Notes: generated by a model not told the origin, from the letters alone. Positions 52,001-60,592 are shown, counted from the stretch's first letter. The stretch: 64,000 bases of DNA from Verrucomicrobiaceae bacterium (GCA_947458455.1 CANGYJ010000009.1:186001-250000); one strand, 5' to 3'. A program made the numbers and translations.

Positions 52001-54734
52001 TATTGGCATCCTGGATGGCAATGGTCGCCGTGTTCTGCGTGCCGAGCACATAGGACGTGTCAGCACCGAGCACGAGCGTCACGGTCTCGTAGCCCTCGGA
52101 GCTGGTGTCGTTGCGCGAGGGAACGGAGATGTCGAGGAAGGCGCTGTCCACTGGGATGGTGAAGCTGTTGAACGGCGTGCCGGTGGTGAAGTCGGGCGAG
52201 AAGTAATAGTCATTCGTGGTGCTCGTGCCTTTGGCGGCCGTGCCCTGTTGATTAAAGACATAGACCGTTTGCGGCACCGAAGTCGAACCGGTGCGGCTGA
52301 TGCGGAAGTTGCCTGCGGCTCCGCCTTCCACCGAGGTGGGTGTCGTTGCCGTGATGCTGATTTCCGGCAACTCATCGACCGTGAAGTCCGCACCGCTGAA
52401 CGAGGGGCCGACGGTGATGCTGTTATTGAACACTTCATTGAAGACAAGGCCGTGCTCGGCAGGCGCGACACTGTAGTTGCCAGCGGCTAGATTGGAGATG
52501 GTGTAGTAGCCATCACTGTCGGTGAGCGTGCCATTCGCGCCGCCAGTGCCGACGGTGATGTTGGGGATGCCGGTTCCGTTCTTGGTGATGCGTCCCGCGA
52601 TAGTAAACTTGCTGCCACCGTTCCCCACGGTGATCACTGAATTGCGCACGGCGATGCCGCCCTTCATGTCCGAGATGACGCAGGACAAGGTGTAAACGCC
52701 TGCCGTGGAGAAGCTCCGTGTCGCGGTGGGGCCACTCGGTGAGATGACGTTGTCATGCCACTGCCAGGAGTAGGCGAGTGTGTCATCGTCTGCATCGCTC
52801 GCCGTGGCAGTGAAGGTGACATTGGCATTCGTTGGCACCACGGTGGTCGCTGGCGAAAGCACGAGCGTGGGCGCTTGATTGGTGGGGAAGGTGCCGAGAT
52901 TGACCACCATATCCAAGCTCGCCGGTGTGGTGCTATTGACCGAGAGCGTGGTGATGTGAATGCCATTCTCGCTATCCGAGAACGTGCGGCCCACGGTGAT
53001 ACCCGCATCGCTCTTGCCATTCACGGAGCCGGGTGTGGTGTCGAGGAGTTGGATATTGCCGCCACTGTTGTTGGGCCACTTCCAGCCGAGCAACATGCCG
53101 TTGTTGGTCCAGTTGTTGCCACCGAGCAGGCGATATTCGCCCCAGTATGTGCGGTCGTTGTCCTTCTTGATGCGCAGGCCGTAGAGCTTGCCAGTCTCCA
53201 GCGTGGGCTGGTCCATCCGATAGAGCCGGTAGGTGCCGCTGGTGGTGATGGCGGGGGCAAACTCATCAGGCAGCCACTTCACCTGGTTCTTTGCCTGGAT
53301 GTTGTAGTGGCCGTTGGGTGGTGCCGCGCTGGGGCCCATGTTGTCGTAGTTGTCGCCATACTCCACATTGCCACCGGGGCCGATGACGGAGGCACCGTTT
53401 GTCTCCCAGAAGTTCGCATGAGCGAGGCCGAAAGCATGACCGACCTCATGCGCTGTGGTCCCTACACTGTCCGTGCGCATCCACACGTTGCCACCGCCGC
53501 CATAGCTGGTGGGCGAGCGAGCACCGCCATTCGCACGCACGACCGTGGCGTGGTAGTCCTGCCAGTCGTAGCCCATCCTACGCGCTGCTTCTTTGGCGTG
53601 ACTCATCTCCAGACCCAGACCGTCAATTTCTTTGATGAAGCCGCTCGTCGTGTCTTTCCCCACATACCACGCGCGGTTCTTCGGCATGATGACGGGAGGC
53701 GTCACCGTGGCGACGAGCGTGAGCCGTCCAAAGGACATGGTCTGGTAAAAGGCGCTCGACTGGCGCATCACATCCTGTGCCCCCGCATCTGTGATGGGCG
53801 TTTCATTGATGTCAGGGAAGATCACCGGGATGTAGAGCACCTTCACCACACCCACGGAGGGTGTGGGTGCGGAGGGCAGGATGCCCGTGAAGCTCTGTGC
53901 TCCTCCAGTGCCGGCTTCACTCTGAATGAGCAGCTGCTCAAACACCGAAATGTGGCCGCCGTCACAAAACGACACCACCTCGCCGTTGGCGATGACTGCT
54001 GACGTGTCGTTCGTGATCGGCTGCGTGCTCGCTGGAAGCGGCGTTACGATCTTCGAGATCGGGCACACATCCACCCGGGGCAGATCAGGCGGCGGGATCT
54101 CACCCACCTCCATCACGCGCAGTGGCCGCTCATCCAGCGCGAGCTGGCCGTCCATCTCCACACCGATGGCTGACAAATTCGGTACCCAGTCCACACTCGC
54201 CGCACGGCGGCCAAAGACATGCGCTTGATAGGTCTCGCCACCTTTCGTCTCCACATAGCGGAGCTGTGCTGACTCTCCATTCGCCACCGATTCAGGCCCG
54301 GCGAGATACACGCGCATCACCCCATGATCCGCCACCGGCTTCTCCAAAAGCGCCAGCACCTCGGCGGGCAGATTTTGCCTCACCAGCGGCCTCACCGCCT
54401 CCCGGATGGCCCTTCGCGGATCACTCACGATGATCTCTTTAAACACCGGACGACGTTCCTGAGCCAGCTTCACGCCTTTGGAGATCAAATCCGGCTTCCG
54501 CGTGCTCAGGTAGTCCTTCGTCCACTCGGTGAAATCAGCAATCGGATCGTCCGAAGCCGATTCAGCAGTCTTTTTGGCCTGCGGAGCCTTGTTTGCCTTT
54601 AAAGCAGCCGGTTGGGCGAGTTCGGGCTTCCTGCCAGGACTCAGCGCGATGGACTGTTTTTCGTCAAGCTGCCCTCGAAAGACGAGAAACAGAGACAGCG
54701 CAGCCATCAAGGCCAGTAAAAGGCGGGAACGCAT
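46053..54734 (-). CDS. Giant secreted metzincin/Calx-beta protein
   Basis: The 2893-residue product has a signal peptide and an acidic/basic propeptide region. A metalloprotease domain carries H429-E-x-x-H433-x-x-G-x-x-H439 (HEVGHAFGLAH) and a likely Met-turn (YDNMG). Then come a PKD-like domain (about 630-700), a carboxypeptidase-regulatory-like domain (about 710-780), and nine Calx-beta domains (about 786-2210), the sixth split by an insert at 1424-1805. Two further lectin-like beta-sandwich modules and a second PKD-like domain follow. The tail has the loop DADGDGVVNLLEYA (about 2789-2802) and ends 'RFMRVRVTR'. It is probably a surface or released protease with adhesive calcium-binding stalk. 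No frameshift was seen despite 8.7 kb. Confidence 0.88.
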   Translation of the reverse strand: MRSRLLLALMAALSLFLVFRGQLDEKQSIALSPGRKPELAQPAALKANKAPQAKKTAESASDDPIADFTEWTKDYLSTRKPDLISKGVKLAQERRPVFKEIIVSDPRRAIREAVRPLVRQNLPAEVLALLEKPVADHGVMRVYLAGPESVANGESAQLRYVETKGGETYQAHVFGRRAASVDWVPNLSAIGVEMDGQLALDERPLRVMEVGEIPPPDLPRVDVCPISKIVTPLPASTQPITNDTSAVIANGEVVSFCDGGHISVFEQLLIQSEAGTGGAQSFTGILPSAPTPSVGVVKVLYIPVIFPDINETPITDAGAQDVMRQSSAFYQTMSFGRLTLVATVTPPVIMPKNRAWYVGKDTTSGFIKEIDGLGLEMSHAKEAARRMGYDWQDYHATVVRANGGARSPTSYGGGGNVWMRTDSVGTTAHEVGHAFGLAHANFWETNGASVIGPGGNVEYGDNYDNMGPSAAPPNGHYNIQAKNQVKWLPDEFAPAITTSGTYRLYRMDQPTLETGKLYGLRIKKDNDRTYWGEYRLLGGNNWTNNGMLLGWKWPNNSGGNIQLLDTTPGSVNGKSDAGITVGRTFSDSENGIHITTLSVNSTTPASLDMVVNLGTFPTNQAPTLVLSPATTVVPTNANVTFTATASDADDDTLAYSWQWHDNVISPSGPTATRSFSTAGVYTLSCVISDMKGGIAVRNSVITVGNGGSKFTIAGRITKNGTGIPNITVGTGGANGTLTDSDGYYTISNLAAGNYSVAPAEHGLVFNEVFNNSITVGPSFSGADFTVDELPEISITATTPTSVEGGAAGNFRISRTGSTSVPQTVYVFNQQGTAAKGTSTTNDYYFSPDFTTGTPFNSFTIPVDSAFLDISVPSRNDTSSEGYETVTLVLGADTSYVLGTQNTATIAIQDANTALPRVSLSLNEPQTMENGVPLIVTATRTGATTAALTVPYTTSSLSTATSGSDYTALTGSIVIPAGAASASFNFAPINDVESEQTESIRLSIATGASFIADASASNVTARILDDDVQTISVTAADATAVEVDRATGTPNPGTLTVTRTGSTVAPVTVFYSVAGAALHGTDYDALPGSVIIPAGQTQATITIMPRADNFAEGSETAILALGAGFGFYQLDSNSTATVTITDAPTDKPLIEVTAYSSFATEPATNGTFRFTAKGGAAGPLTVNYTITGTATAGSDYNITGLNTTTLTGTTTITLTGTTVTSNLTVTTVNDAALEELENLTLTITPSANYSLWDPLATATMFLRDDDQPTVFVDAQVGTSGTDIVSESSTGTSIEFFVSRTGSTTNPLTVNYTMGGTATAGTDYTNTNLTGSVVIPAGSAGVDVGFNTISDTLFEGTESVVFQLAAGSYASGGNSTMLITDDDAGTQNVSFASPGSAGSESTTSVSIPVTLNAPATTPVSVEYNMEAGARTTTFLHGTWVRIVRTGTSYVTSTSPDGTNWTTQSSTRTITMSSANYLAGIFVTSGSSSNTALATIDNVSVTGLSAGGSAGTVTSAEIGSTAPKGGDQVNGGVYQLTGGGPDVGTATSDGCRFVYFPITNSVNCTIIARIIDLTGVSSPKAGVMIRESTAPGAIRMAFHTTTSSPAQTYRTATNGTGSNANGTLPTFTKPQWLRLARSGNVFTASTSADGTTFTPVGGAPTLPLSAQLLVGLAASSRNDGTLAQATFDNVTLSPAPSTAYEDRTVGYVNEPGYSTNSSGTYSITASGSGFMPSASSTEDEGHFLMVPVVGDFTFTTRLTALSLSGAHAGIMVREGVNYRARAAWFGLNGNASSSIEWRARLSSTESGEGSGVDYSLPPGVLNFAIGEQTKSITLTINNDNVIEPMEFVNVLLKNPSAAVLGGGATTFTYTIVDDDVVTALPAAGFAAPTSSGLETASPAQIAVVLSEASAGATSVDYAITAGTATAGTDFTAATGTLNFSPGQTFATIPLTILDDTDVETGETVTLTLSNPVGIVLSTSATHTFTITDDDSPLVTVTASDATATENADTGAFTITRNGPTTSALTVNFTRSGTATSGTDYSAIASPGNVTILIGQASADVTVSTVNDTTPETPETVVLTLSSGTGYTVGSPSVATVTINDDDVNTVSLTAPDALASETAGNGGSFQLTRTGPTTASLTVNLTISGTATSGTDYSALTTAQTFVIGASSITIPVSILQDSTTEGDEVILASLNTSSGYINGASATATITAADDDLPPTVFVSSPASKSTIIANGNGLMLTATAEDDGLPSALTYAWTQLFGPGSTTFGTAAAASTSATFSAPGVYGIRITVSDGQFSVSDDIFVQSGGFNYATWMTQDQGPPSTRGIAGESSGVFTLIGSGTGYTTASDSGHMLFRQLFTAAGDATIIARLTNLTGPGTRLAGITLRDTSWKGGKRVNLMLDGTGTVQFRERATLGGTDTATTVSGAAAPLWLKLERVSGTITASHAPDVSGSPGTWVSDGTSTVGMNYNLIVGMIVSAGASTSATATAVFDNVSVTPAISGTALHSEDIGSYPLAGSSSESAGTVTITAYGSYDGSGGHFRYQQIWGDCIVTARLTNHSGSSRGAQSGVGLRDSTDVTAHAFYGNTTVDGYQVHWRSTPGGSNGSLQSSGTGYIRLIRKGNTVNAYKASSIAGPWTLNSGNLPVVLTGPLQVGLVVDASSTTVPATGTFTNFSVVPLNTAPVVDSGVMVAALPPFNLDGTITDDGQPAQPGTVTKTWSFLSGPGAVTFANPALEDTLATLSTSGVYTLRLKADDGDTITYEDLNFTAYTTPFAQWLDQSGTGNENNPTVEATADADGDGVVNLLEYAIGTNGVIQNASPQVVTMAPVSGDQYLRLSIPKNPAATDVTFIVEASSDLTNWSSAGLLIETNTANQLVVRDTIAVTSGVPRFMRVRVTR
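49320..50465 (-). other. Permuted module block splitting a Calx-beta domain
   Basis: Within the giant gene the sixth Calx-beta domain begins normally and stops at 'TPVSVEYNM' (Met1423). It resumes as 'GSGVDYSLPPGVLNFAIGEQ' (from about 1806). Between lie about 382 residues that read as the second half of a beta-sandwich module, a whole module, and the first half of a third. Modules of the same kind appear intact at about 2290-2620. The frame is open throughout. Confidence 0.7.
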
Positions 54735-54858
54735 GGTTGGGGTGGTTGGTTGGGGAACCGAACGATCTCCCAGACAGCCGCGTTAGGCGTCGGTTCGGTC
54801 TTTCGGCTCTTTTGCGTGAAATGGTAACAGACCACTGGGAAATCCGTCAACCGCAAGC

Positions 54859-56436
54859 TCACTTCCAGGCCATGCAGCGAAACGGATGATCATCGATCAA
54901 ATTCGGCCGCACCCCGCTGAGACGGTCGCCGTGGTAAAACTGCACGCCGACGTAGTAATAGACCGGCAGCACCACGGCCTCATCGCGGATGAGCATCTGC
55001 TCGGCTTGGGAGAAGAGGCCGTTTCGCTTCATCAAATCCGGCTCACGAGCCGCCGCCGCCATCAGGCCATCATACGCGGCACTCTTCCAGCCAGTGCGGT
55101 TATTGCCACTCTCGGCGAGAAACATGTCCAAAAAGGTGCTGGGGTCGTTGTAATCCCCCACCCACGAGCTGCGGCAGAGATGGTAATCGAGGCTGCGCAT
55201 GCTGCTGAGCCAGATCTTCTGCTCCTGCTTCTTGAGGTTCACACTCACACCGAGGTTCTTCTGCCACATGGCCTGAAGCTCGACGGCGATGTTTCGCTCG
55301 ATGGGCAGCGGGATGTAAAGGTACTCGACGAGCGGGAAGCCTTTGCCGTCCTTAAAACCCGCCGCGGCGAGCAGTTCGCGGGCCTTGGCCGGATTGTAAT
55401 CGAGTCCCGGTGGCGGCTGGTAGTCCTGTCCAGCTCCCGGCGGTGTGACGCCCCACGCGGGCGTCTCGCCGAGCTGCGTGATGTTTTCCACGATGCGCCG
55501 CTTATCCACCGCCAGCGCAAAAGCCTGCCGCACGCGAGGATCGGTGAAGGGCGGCTTGGTGCTGTTCATGCGGATGAACCAAGTGCCGAGAAACGGCCCC
55601 GTATGGAACCACGACTGCTGCTTCAGCTTCTGCACGAGCGTGGGAGGCATCATACCCTTGTCCATCAGCAGATCACACTGGCCGGTGTGGAAGAAATTCA
55701 GGGCGGTATTGGCATCCTGCACGGGCCGCACCTCCACGGTGACCATCTTCACATTCGCCGCATCCCAGTAGGCCGGGTTCTTCTTCAATCTGATGTGATC
55801 ATCGATGCGCCAGGATTCGAGCAAGTAGGCACCGTTGCTCACGATGTTCGCTGGCTTGATCCAGCCGGTGTCATGCTTTTCGATAGCCTGCATCGGCACG
55901 GGGGCCAGCGTCTGAAAAGCGCACAGGTCGATAAAATAGGGCGTGGGGTTCTCCAGCCGCACTTCGAGCGTTTTCGCGTCCAGCGCCCGCACACCGACCC
56001 TGGCCGAATCGGTCGTCTTCCCCTCCGTGAAGTCTTTTCCACCCTGGATGACATGCAGCAGGCTCGTGTAGTCCGATCCCGTCTCCGGCCGCAAAGCACG
56101 AATCCACGACGCCACGAAGTCCTGCGCCGTCACCGGCCTGCCATCACTCCACTTCACGCCTTCGCGAAGGTGAAACACATACGTTTTGCGATCCTCCGAG
56201 GTCTCCCAGCGCTCCGCCATGCCCGGCTGCGCCTTGCCGTTTTCATTGAACCGGCACAAACCTTCAAAAAGCGAGGACGAGATGCGCATGCTCACCTGAT
56301 CCGAGACAATCGTGGGATCAATCGTCTCCGGCTCCGCACTCTGGATGAAGACCAAATCCGCCCGTGGCTCCACCGGCCCGCACGCGGCGAGACTGAAAAG
56401 GCAAAACAAAGCGCTGAGAGCGAAGCGAAGAGGCAT
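54859..56436 (-). CDS. Oligopeptide-type ABC substrate-binding lipoprotein
   Basis: The 525-residue SBP family 5 protein has a lipobox (SLAACG). It shows 'AEPETIDPTIVSDQVSMRI', 'LFEGLCRFNENGKAQPGMAE', 'TYVFHLREGVKWSDGRPVTAQDF' and a C-terminal lobe, as in OppA/DppA proteins. These capture short peptides or similar ligands and hand them to a membrane permease. No OppBCDF-type genes are nearby, so the protein is an orphan. It may serve a remote transporter or act in sensing or cell-wall peptide recycling. Confidence 0.93.
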   Translation of the reverse strand: MPLRFALSALFCLFSLAACGPVEPRADLVFIQSAEPETIDPTIVSDQVSMRISSSLFEGLCRFNENGKAQPGMAERWETSEDRKTYVFHLREGVKWSDGRPVTAQDFVASWIRALRPETGSDYTSLLHVIQGGKDFTEGKTTDSARVGVRALDAKTLEVRLENPTPYFIDLCAFQTLAPVPMQAIEKHDTGWIKPANIVSNGAYLLESWRIDDHIRLKKNPAYWDAANVKMVTVEVRPVQDANTALNFFHTGQCDLLMDKGMMPPTLVQKLKQQSWFHTGPFLGTWFIRMNSTKPPFTDPRVRQAFALAVDKRRIVENITQLGETPAWGVTPPGAGQDYQPPPGLDYNPAKARELLAAAGFKDGKGFPLVEYLYIPLPIERNIAVELQAMWQKNLGVSVNLKKQEQKIWLSSMRSLDYHLCRSSWVGDYNDPSTFLDMFLAESGNNRTGWKSAAYDGLMAAAAREPDLMKRNGLFSQAEQMLIRDEAVVLPVYYYVGVQFYHGDRLSGVRPNLIDDHPFRCMAWK

Positions 56437-56506
56437 GCGGAAAGCTCACGATACTGGCCGAGCACGTCATCAAAGCCAGCATTTTCCCATGGCCGGAGAA
56501 GCTCGC

Positions 56507-57787
56507 TCACTTCACGATCTCACCCACGAGCAAAATCGCCCCAGGATAAAACGAGGTGCCTTCGAAGCGCTTGGGGTCGTCGATCTTGTTGCCGTTTTTG
56601 GCGAGGATCTTGGCTTTGTCCGGCACTTCGGGGCTGATTTCGATTTTGACGGTGTGGACGGTGTCCGGCAGCTCGCTGCCGAGAGCCAGCGTGGCGAGGC
56701 GGTGGTAGGTGCAGTAGGCGTCGATGCGCGGGACGAGCTTCACGGGCTGGTCATCGACGGTGACGCTCACCTGGCCGCAGTCCGGGCCGACGATGTCGTA
56801 GATGGAGGCACGGGTGCCTTTGAACTGGAAGGTGAGCACGTCGCCAGGCTTGGCGGCTTTGTGAAGAGCGCTCATGCGATTGCTCCAGCGCTTCGCGAAG
56901 TCCGCCGGGGCAGGTTGGAAGCCGCTGGAGAGCGTGGCGGCGGTGATGGGCAGGAGTTTGGCCTGCTCATAGTTGGTGGCGATGAAGGGTGAGGCCAAGG
57001 TGTGAGCGCCTTTGGCCTTCGAGGCGGCCTGGATGGGTTCGATGGAGCGCACGATGGCGGCGAGATACAGCTCGTGGCCGGTCTCCACATGCGGATGCAC
57101 GCTGTCGGGCGCGAAGACGAATTTATCGCCGAGCGCTTTCTTTTCCTCGTCGGTCTTCGGCAGCTTGGCTTTCCACACGAGCTTGCCTTCTTTCGCCAGT
57201 TTCGCGACCTCCATGCCCATGTGGATGGTGGGGATGCCGTAGTGATCGGCGACCTTTTCCATGGCGCTGGCGCTGCGTTGGAATTTGCCGTCGAGCAAGG
57301 CGGGCACGAGCGCCTCGGTGACGGTGTAAACAAAGCAGATGTCGCACTCCGGCAGCGCCTTCCAGGTCTGGCGGACGATGCCTTCCATGCAGCGGTGGAT
57401 TTGCTCCGGCGCTGCGCCGCCATCGTTCACGGCAAATTCGACGAAGAGGAGGTCCGGCTGGTGATCGAGCACGTCTTGTTTCACGCGGAAGACACCGAGA
57501 TCCGAGCCGGTGCCGCCGATGGCCGCATTGATCTCGCTGAACTTCGCCTGCGGCCAGGTCTTCTGGAAATGCGCCAGCGTCTTCGGTCTCCAGCCCGTCT
57601 GCGCTGTGATGGAACCGCCGAGGTAGCCGATTTTCACCTCCGCGCCTGGCGTGGTGGCTTTCGCGAGGAAATTCGGCAGTCCGGCACGCGGGCGGCGCTC
57701 CTGAGCGGGCACAAGCGGGTAGTCCTCCGCTGCCAAAACGAACGGGGTGATGCCCAGGGCCAGAAAGAGAACGGAGAGCAGACGCAT
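56507..57787 (-). CDS. Secreted SGNH/GDSL hydrolase
   Basis: The 426-residue product has a signal peptide (ending VLAAED). An SGNH hydrolase domain follows: block I 'IGYLGGSITA' with nucleophile Ser59, block II Gly in 'AAIGGTGS' (about 91-95), block III Asn121 in 'FVEFAVND', and block V 'DSVHPH' with Asp and His. The remaining C-terminal 180 residues form a beta-sandwich. Relatives in this architecture deacetylate or deacylate carbohydrates. It lies 70 bases downstream of a small spacer after the binding protein and may be expressed alone. Confidence 0.86.
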   Translation of the reverse strand: MRLLSVLFLALGITPFVLAAEDYPLVPAQERRPRAGLPNFLAKATTPGAEVKIGYLGGSITAQTGWRPKTLAHFQKTWPQAKFSEINAAIGGTGSDLGVFRVKQDVLDHQPDLLFVEFAVNDGGAAPEQIHRCMEGIVRQTWKALPECDICFVYTVTEALVPALLDGKFQRSASAMEKVADHYGIPTIHMGMEVAKLAKEGKLVWKAKLPKTDEEKKALGDKFVFAPDSVHPHVETGHELYLAAIVRSIEPIQAASKAKGAHTLASPFIATNYEQAKLLPITAATLSSGFQPAPADFAKRWSNRMSALHKAAKPGDVLTFQFKGTRASIYDIVGPDCGQVSVTVDDQPVKLVPRIDAYCTYHRLATLALGSELPDTVHTVKIEISPEVPDKAKILAKNGNKIDDPKRFEGTSFYPGAILLVGEIVK

Positions 57788-58092
57788 GAGGAGGACGAGG
57801 AGCTAGGGTTGAGGTGAAAAGGGCAAAGCCTGCGCCATTTGATGCCAAGTATTCCCAGATCGTCAAAGTGCATGAAAAGGCCACTGCTTGATCCCACCCA
57901 TCTCCGCTTCCCCAAACCATCCCTTGCTTTCCACGGCAAACCAGACGAGGGGCCAGCCCGCAGTCAACCTGAAGCAGGCAGACCGAGCTGTTCATCAGGT
58001 GTTTCTTTGGATTCGTTGGTGTTCTGAAATCCGAAGACCGGAGCTGGCCGTGCATGCATTGAGGAGACTGCCTTTAAGAAAGATAACACGTT
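57788..58092. other. Intergenic region and RRM gene leader
   Basis: This 305-base spacer separates the divergent SGNH hydrolase gene and the RRM protein gene. I see no ORF with coding character and no repeat. The half nearest the RRM start has a T-rich stretch (57990-58025) and a 'gaggag' at 58061-58066, too far from the ATG to be its ribosome site. A long untranslated leader, as in cold-induced RNA-binding protein genes, is possible. Confidence 0.4.
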
Positions 58093-58485
58093 ATGAACAC
58101 CAAAATGTATGTGGGCAACCTGCCCTTCGCCGCCACTGACAACGACCTGCGCGATCTCTTCACCAATTACGGCACCGTCACCGATCTCTTCCTGCCGATG
58201 GACCACACCACGGGTCGCCCCCGCGGTTTCGCCTTCATCACCATGGATTCTGCCACGGGCATGCAGGAGGCCATCAAGGCTCTCCATGACCAGGATTTCA
58301 TGGGCCGTGCCCTCGTTGTGAATGAGGCGCGTCCAAAAGAAGACCGTCCAGCCGGTGGTGGCTATGGCGGCGGCGGTGGTGGCCGCGGCGGTTACGGTGG
58401 TGGTGGCGGCGGCGGTGGCCGTGGCGGCTACGCCGGTGGTGGCGGCGGCGGTGGTGGCGGCAATGGCCGTCGCGAGCGCTACTAA
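58093..58485 (+). CDS. Glycine-rich RRM RNA-binding protein
   Basis: The 130-residue protein has one RRM at about 2-80, with RNP2 'MYVGNLPF' and RNP1 '[11 protein letters not shown]'. A glycine-rich tail holds GGYGG and GRGGY repeats and ends 'NGRRERY'. This is the form of bacterial Rbp proteins, which bind RNA and often respond to cold. The tail is nearly all Gly, Arg and Tyr, so it may drive RNA-dependent assembly. A strong terminator follows. Confidence 0.95.
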   Translation: MNTKMYVGNLPFAATDNDLRDLFTNYGTVTDLFLPMDHTTGRPRGFAFITMDSATGMQEAIKALHDQDFMGRALVVNEARPKEDRPAGGGYGGGGGGRGGYGGGGGGGGRGGYAGGGGGGGGGNGRRERY

Positions 58486-58515
58486 GCTCCCCTCTCCCTT
58501 CCAAACTCCCTTTTG

Positions 58516-58545
58516 GCGGCAGGCTTCACAGCCTGCCGCTTTTTT
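58516..58545 (+). terminator. Intrinsic terminator after RRM gene
   Basis: A 9-bp perfect stem GCGGCAGGC/GCCTGCCGC (58516-58524 with 58531-58539), with loop TTCACA, is followed directly by six T residues (58540-58545). Confidence 0.92.
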
Positions 58546-58565
58546 GTGCCCGAGCCCATTCAGCT

Positions 58566-58961
58566 TCAGGGGTTTGAAGAAGTGCGTGGGTCAGGAGCAC
58601 CGAGCAGGACCCAGGTTTCGAGGAGGGCGATCTCGATGGGTGGGAGCTTTTTCTTCGGTGGCATGGCGCTGTCGGAGTCGAGGTGGCGGATGGCCTGGAT
58701 GAGGGGGCTGTTTTTCAGATCACCGGGCTTTACAGCGGGGCCGTTTTCGCCGCCGGTTTCCCAGCCGAGCTCCGAATCGAGGGCCAGCTCCCCTTCGACC
58801 TCATGCTGGTGAGAATGGCACTCGTAGCAGCGGCGCTCGAGAATGGGCTGGATCTGAGTGCGGAAGAACTGCGCTGGCTCGTAGGTGGCGGAGCCAGCCT
58901 CACCGGCACCGGCACCCGAAAGCATCGCAAGGATAGTTAGCAGGATGGTGAAAGGCTTCAT
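58566..58961 (-). CDS. Single-haem PSCyt1 exported protein
   Basis: From ATG at 58959-58961 the product is 131 residues with a signal peptide (ending AGAGEAG). A planctomycete-type cytochrome C domain has 'FFRTQIQPILERRCYECHS' (haem motif CYECH) and 'SAMPPKKKLPPIEIALLETWV' with a candidate distal Met. It is a minimal electron carrier without fused partner. The frame is open to 59078, but those residues overlap the leuC leader and are not signal-like. It converges on the RRM gene. Confidence 0.85.
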   Translation of the reverse strand: MKPFTILLTILAMLSGAGAGEAGSATYEPAQFFRTQIQPILERRCYECHSHQHEVEGELALDSELGWETGGENGPAVKPGDLKNSPLIQAIRHLDSDSAMPPKKKLPPIEIALLETWVLLGAPDPRTSSNP

Positions 58962-59131
58962 GCAGAGGGTAACGCCATGGCGAGCCAGGCCGTGCGGCGG
59001 ATTTTGTCCACTTGAGGGCAAGAAATGCCAGCCAGCACCCGCCCTCGGGGACAGGACGAGAACCCCTCCTTGCGCCAAGGTTTCCCCGTGCTAGCCTCGC
59101 GGCCCTCTAAACCTCCACAAGCACGCAAATC

Positions 59132-60541
59132 ATGGGCAAAACTCTCTTCGCCAAAGTCTGGGAATCGCATTCGGTCGGCACACTCGCCAATGGCCAGACC
59201 CAGCTCCTCATCGATACGCATCTCGTCCATGAAGTGACCAGCCCGCAGGCCTTTGGCATGCTGCGTGACCTCGGCCTGAAGGTGGCCTACCCGCATCGCA
59301 CCTTCGCGACCGTCGATCACATCGTGCCCACGGACAGTCAGGTGGCTCCTTTTGCCGATCCTTTGGCCGAAGAAATGATTCAGGAGCTGAACAAGAACGC
59401 GAAGGAGACGGGCATCACCTATTTCAACCTCGCCAGCGGCAAGCAGGGCATCGTCCACGTCGTCGGACCGGAGCAGGGCATCACCCAGCCCGGCACCACC
59501 ATCGCCTGCGGCGATAGCCACACGGCCACGCACGGCGCTTTCGGTGCGATCGCCTTCGGCATCGGCACCACGCAGGTGCGTGACGTGCTCGCCACGCAGA
59601 CGATGGCGCTCAGCGTCATGAAGGTGCGCCGCATCAATGTGGACGGCCAGCTCAAGCCCGGCGTGTATTCCAAAGACGTCGCCCTGCACATCATCCGCCT
59701 GCTCGGCGCCGGTGGTGGCAAAGGCTACGCCTATGAATACGGCGGCAGCTTGTTCGACAGCTTCACGATGGAAGAACGCATGACCGTCTGCAACATGGCC
59801 ATCGAAGGCGGTGCCCGCTGCGGTTATGTGAATCCCGACGAAAAGACCTTCGAATACCTCAAAGGCCGTCCTTACTCGCCAAAAGACGCGGAGTGGGACA
59901 AAGCCGTCGAGCAATGGAAAGCCGTCGCCACGGATGCTGACGCCGTTTTTGACGATGTGGTCAACATCAAGGCCGAGGACATCCCGCCGACCGTGACTTG
60001 GGGCGTGAGCCCTGACCAAGCCATCGCCGTGACCGAAAACGTCCCCTCCGTGGCCGATGCCAAATCCGCCACGCAGCGTGAATCGACCGAAGAAGCGCTC
60101 GCCTACATGAAGCTGACCGGCGGCGCACCGATCAAGGGCACGAAGATCGACGTGGCCTTCATCGGAAGCTGCACCAACGGCCGCCTGAGCGACTTCCGCG
60201 AAGTGGCCAAGTTCATCAAAGGCCGCAAAGTGGCCGCTGGCGTGAAGGCGATCGCCGTTCCCGGCTCGCAGATCGTCGATGTGCTGGCCCGTCAGGAAGG
60301 TATCGACAAGGTTTTCAGCGAAGCCGGCTTCGAATGGCGTGCCGCCGGTTGCTCCATGTGCCTGGCGATGAATCCCGACAAACTCATCGGCGACCAGCTT
60401 TGCGCCTCGTCTTCCAATCGTAACTTCAAAGGCCGCCAAGGCAGCCCCACAGGCCGCACGGTGCTGATGAGCCCCGTCATGGTCGCCGCCGCCGCCCTCA
60501 GTGGCAGCATCGCGGACGCCCGCGAGGTGTTTGCGATTTGA
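59132..60541 (+). CDS. leuC: 3-isopropylmalate dehydratase large subunit
   Basis: The 469-residue aconitase-family enzyme begins '[15 protein letters not shown]', as LeuC proteins do. It has the [4Fe-4S] cysteines in '[13 protein letters not shown]' and '[14 protein letters not shown]', and the substrate loop '[22 protein letters not shown]'. It isomerises 2-isopropylmalate to 3-isopropylmalate in leucine synthesis together with LeuD. No leuD gene is next to it in the window; murI follows instead. It is cytoplasmic. Confidence 0.95.
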   Translation: MGKTLFAKVWESHSVGTLANGQTQLLIDTHLVHEVTSPQAFGMLRDLGLKVAYPHRTFATVDHIVPTDSQVAPFADPLAEEMIQELNKNAKETGITYFNLASGKQGIVHVVGPEQGITQPGTTIACGDSHTATHGAFGAIAFGIGTTQVRDVLATQTMALSVMKVRRINVDGQLKPGVYSKDVALHIIRLLGAGGGKGYAYEYGGSLFDSFTMEERMTVCNMAIEGGARCGYVNPDEKTFEYLKGRPYSPKDAEWDKAVEQWKAVATDADAVFDDVVNIKAEDIPPTVTWGVSPDQAIAVTENVPSVADAKSATQRESTEEALAYMKLTGGAPIKGTKIDVAFIGSCTNGRLSDFREVAKFIKGRKVAAGVKAIAVPGSQIVDVLARQEGIDKVFSEAGFEWRAAGCSMCLAMNPDKLIGDQLCASSSNRNFKGRQGSPTGRTVLMSPVMVAAAALSGSIADAREVFAI

Positions 60542-60592
60542 TTTCAGTGCCGGAACTGACCGGCGCAGGGCCTGCATCGCGCACGTTTCACC

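Noticed and set aside
48100..52400. Recurring similar blocks as DNA-level tandem repeats or a CRISPR-like array
   Set aside because: The similarity is at protein level (Calx-beta domains of about 110 residues), with diverged DNA and no regular spacer pattern.
54886..56637. A 583-codon plus-strand frame opposite the binding protein gene
   Set aside because: The translation is His/Arg-rich and has no family features, while the minus strand encodes a complete SBP-5 lipoprotein.
58360..58480. Tandem GGT/GGC repeats as a non-coding repeat array
   Set aside because: They encode the glycine-rich tail of the RRM protein in frame.
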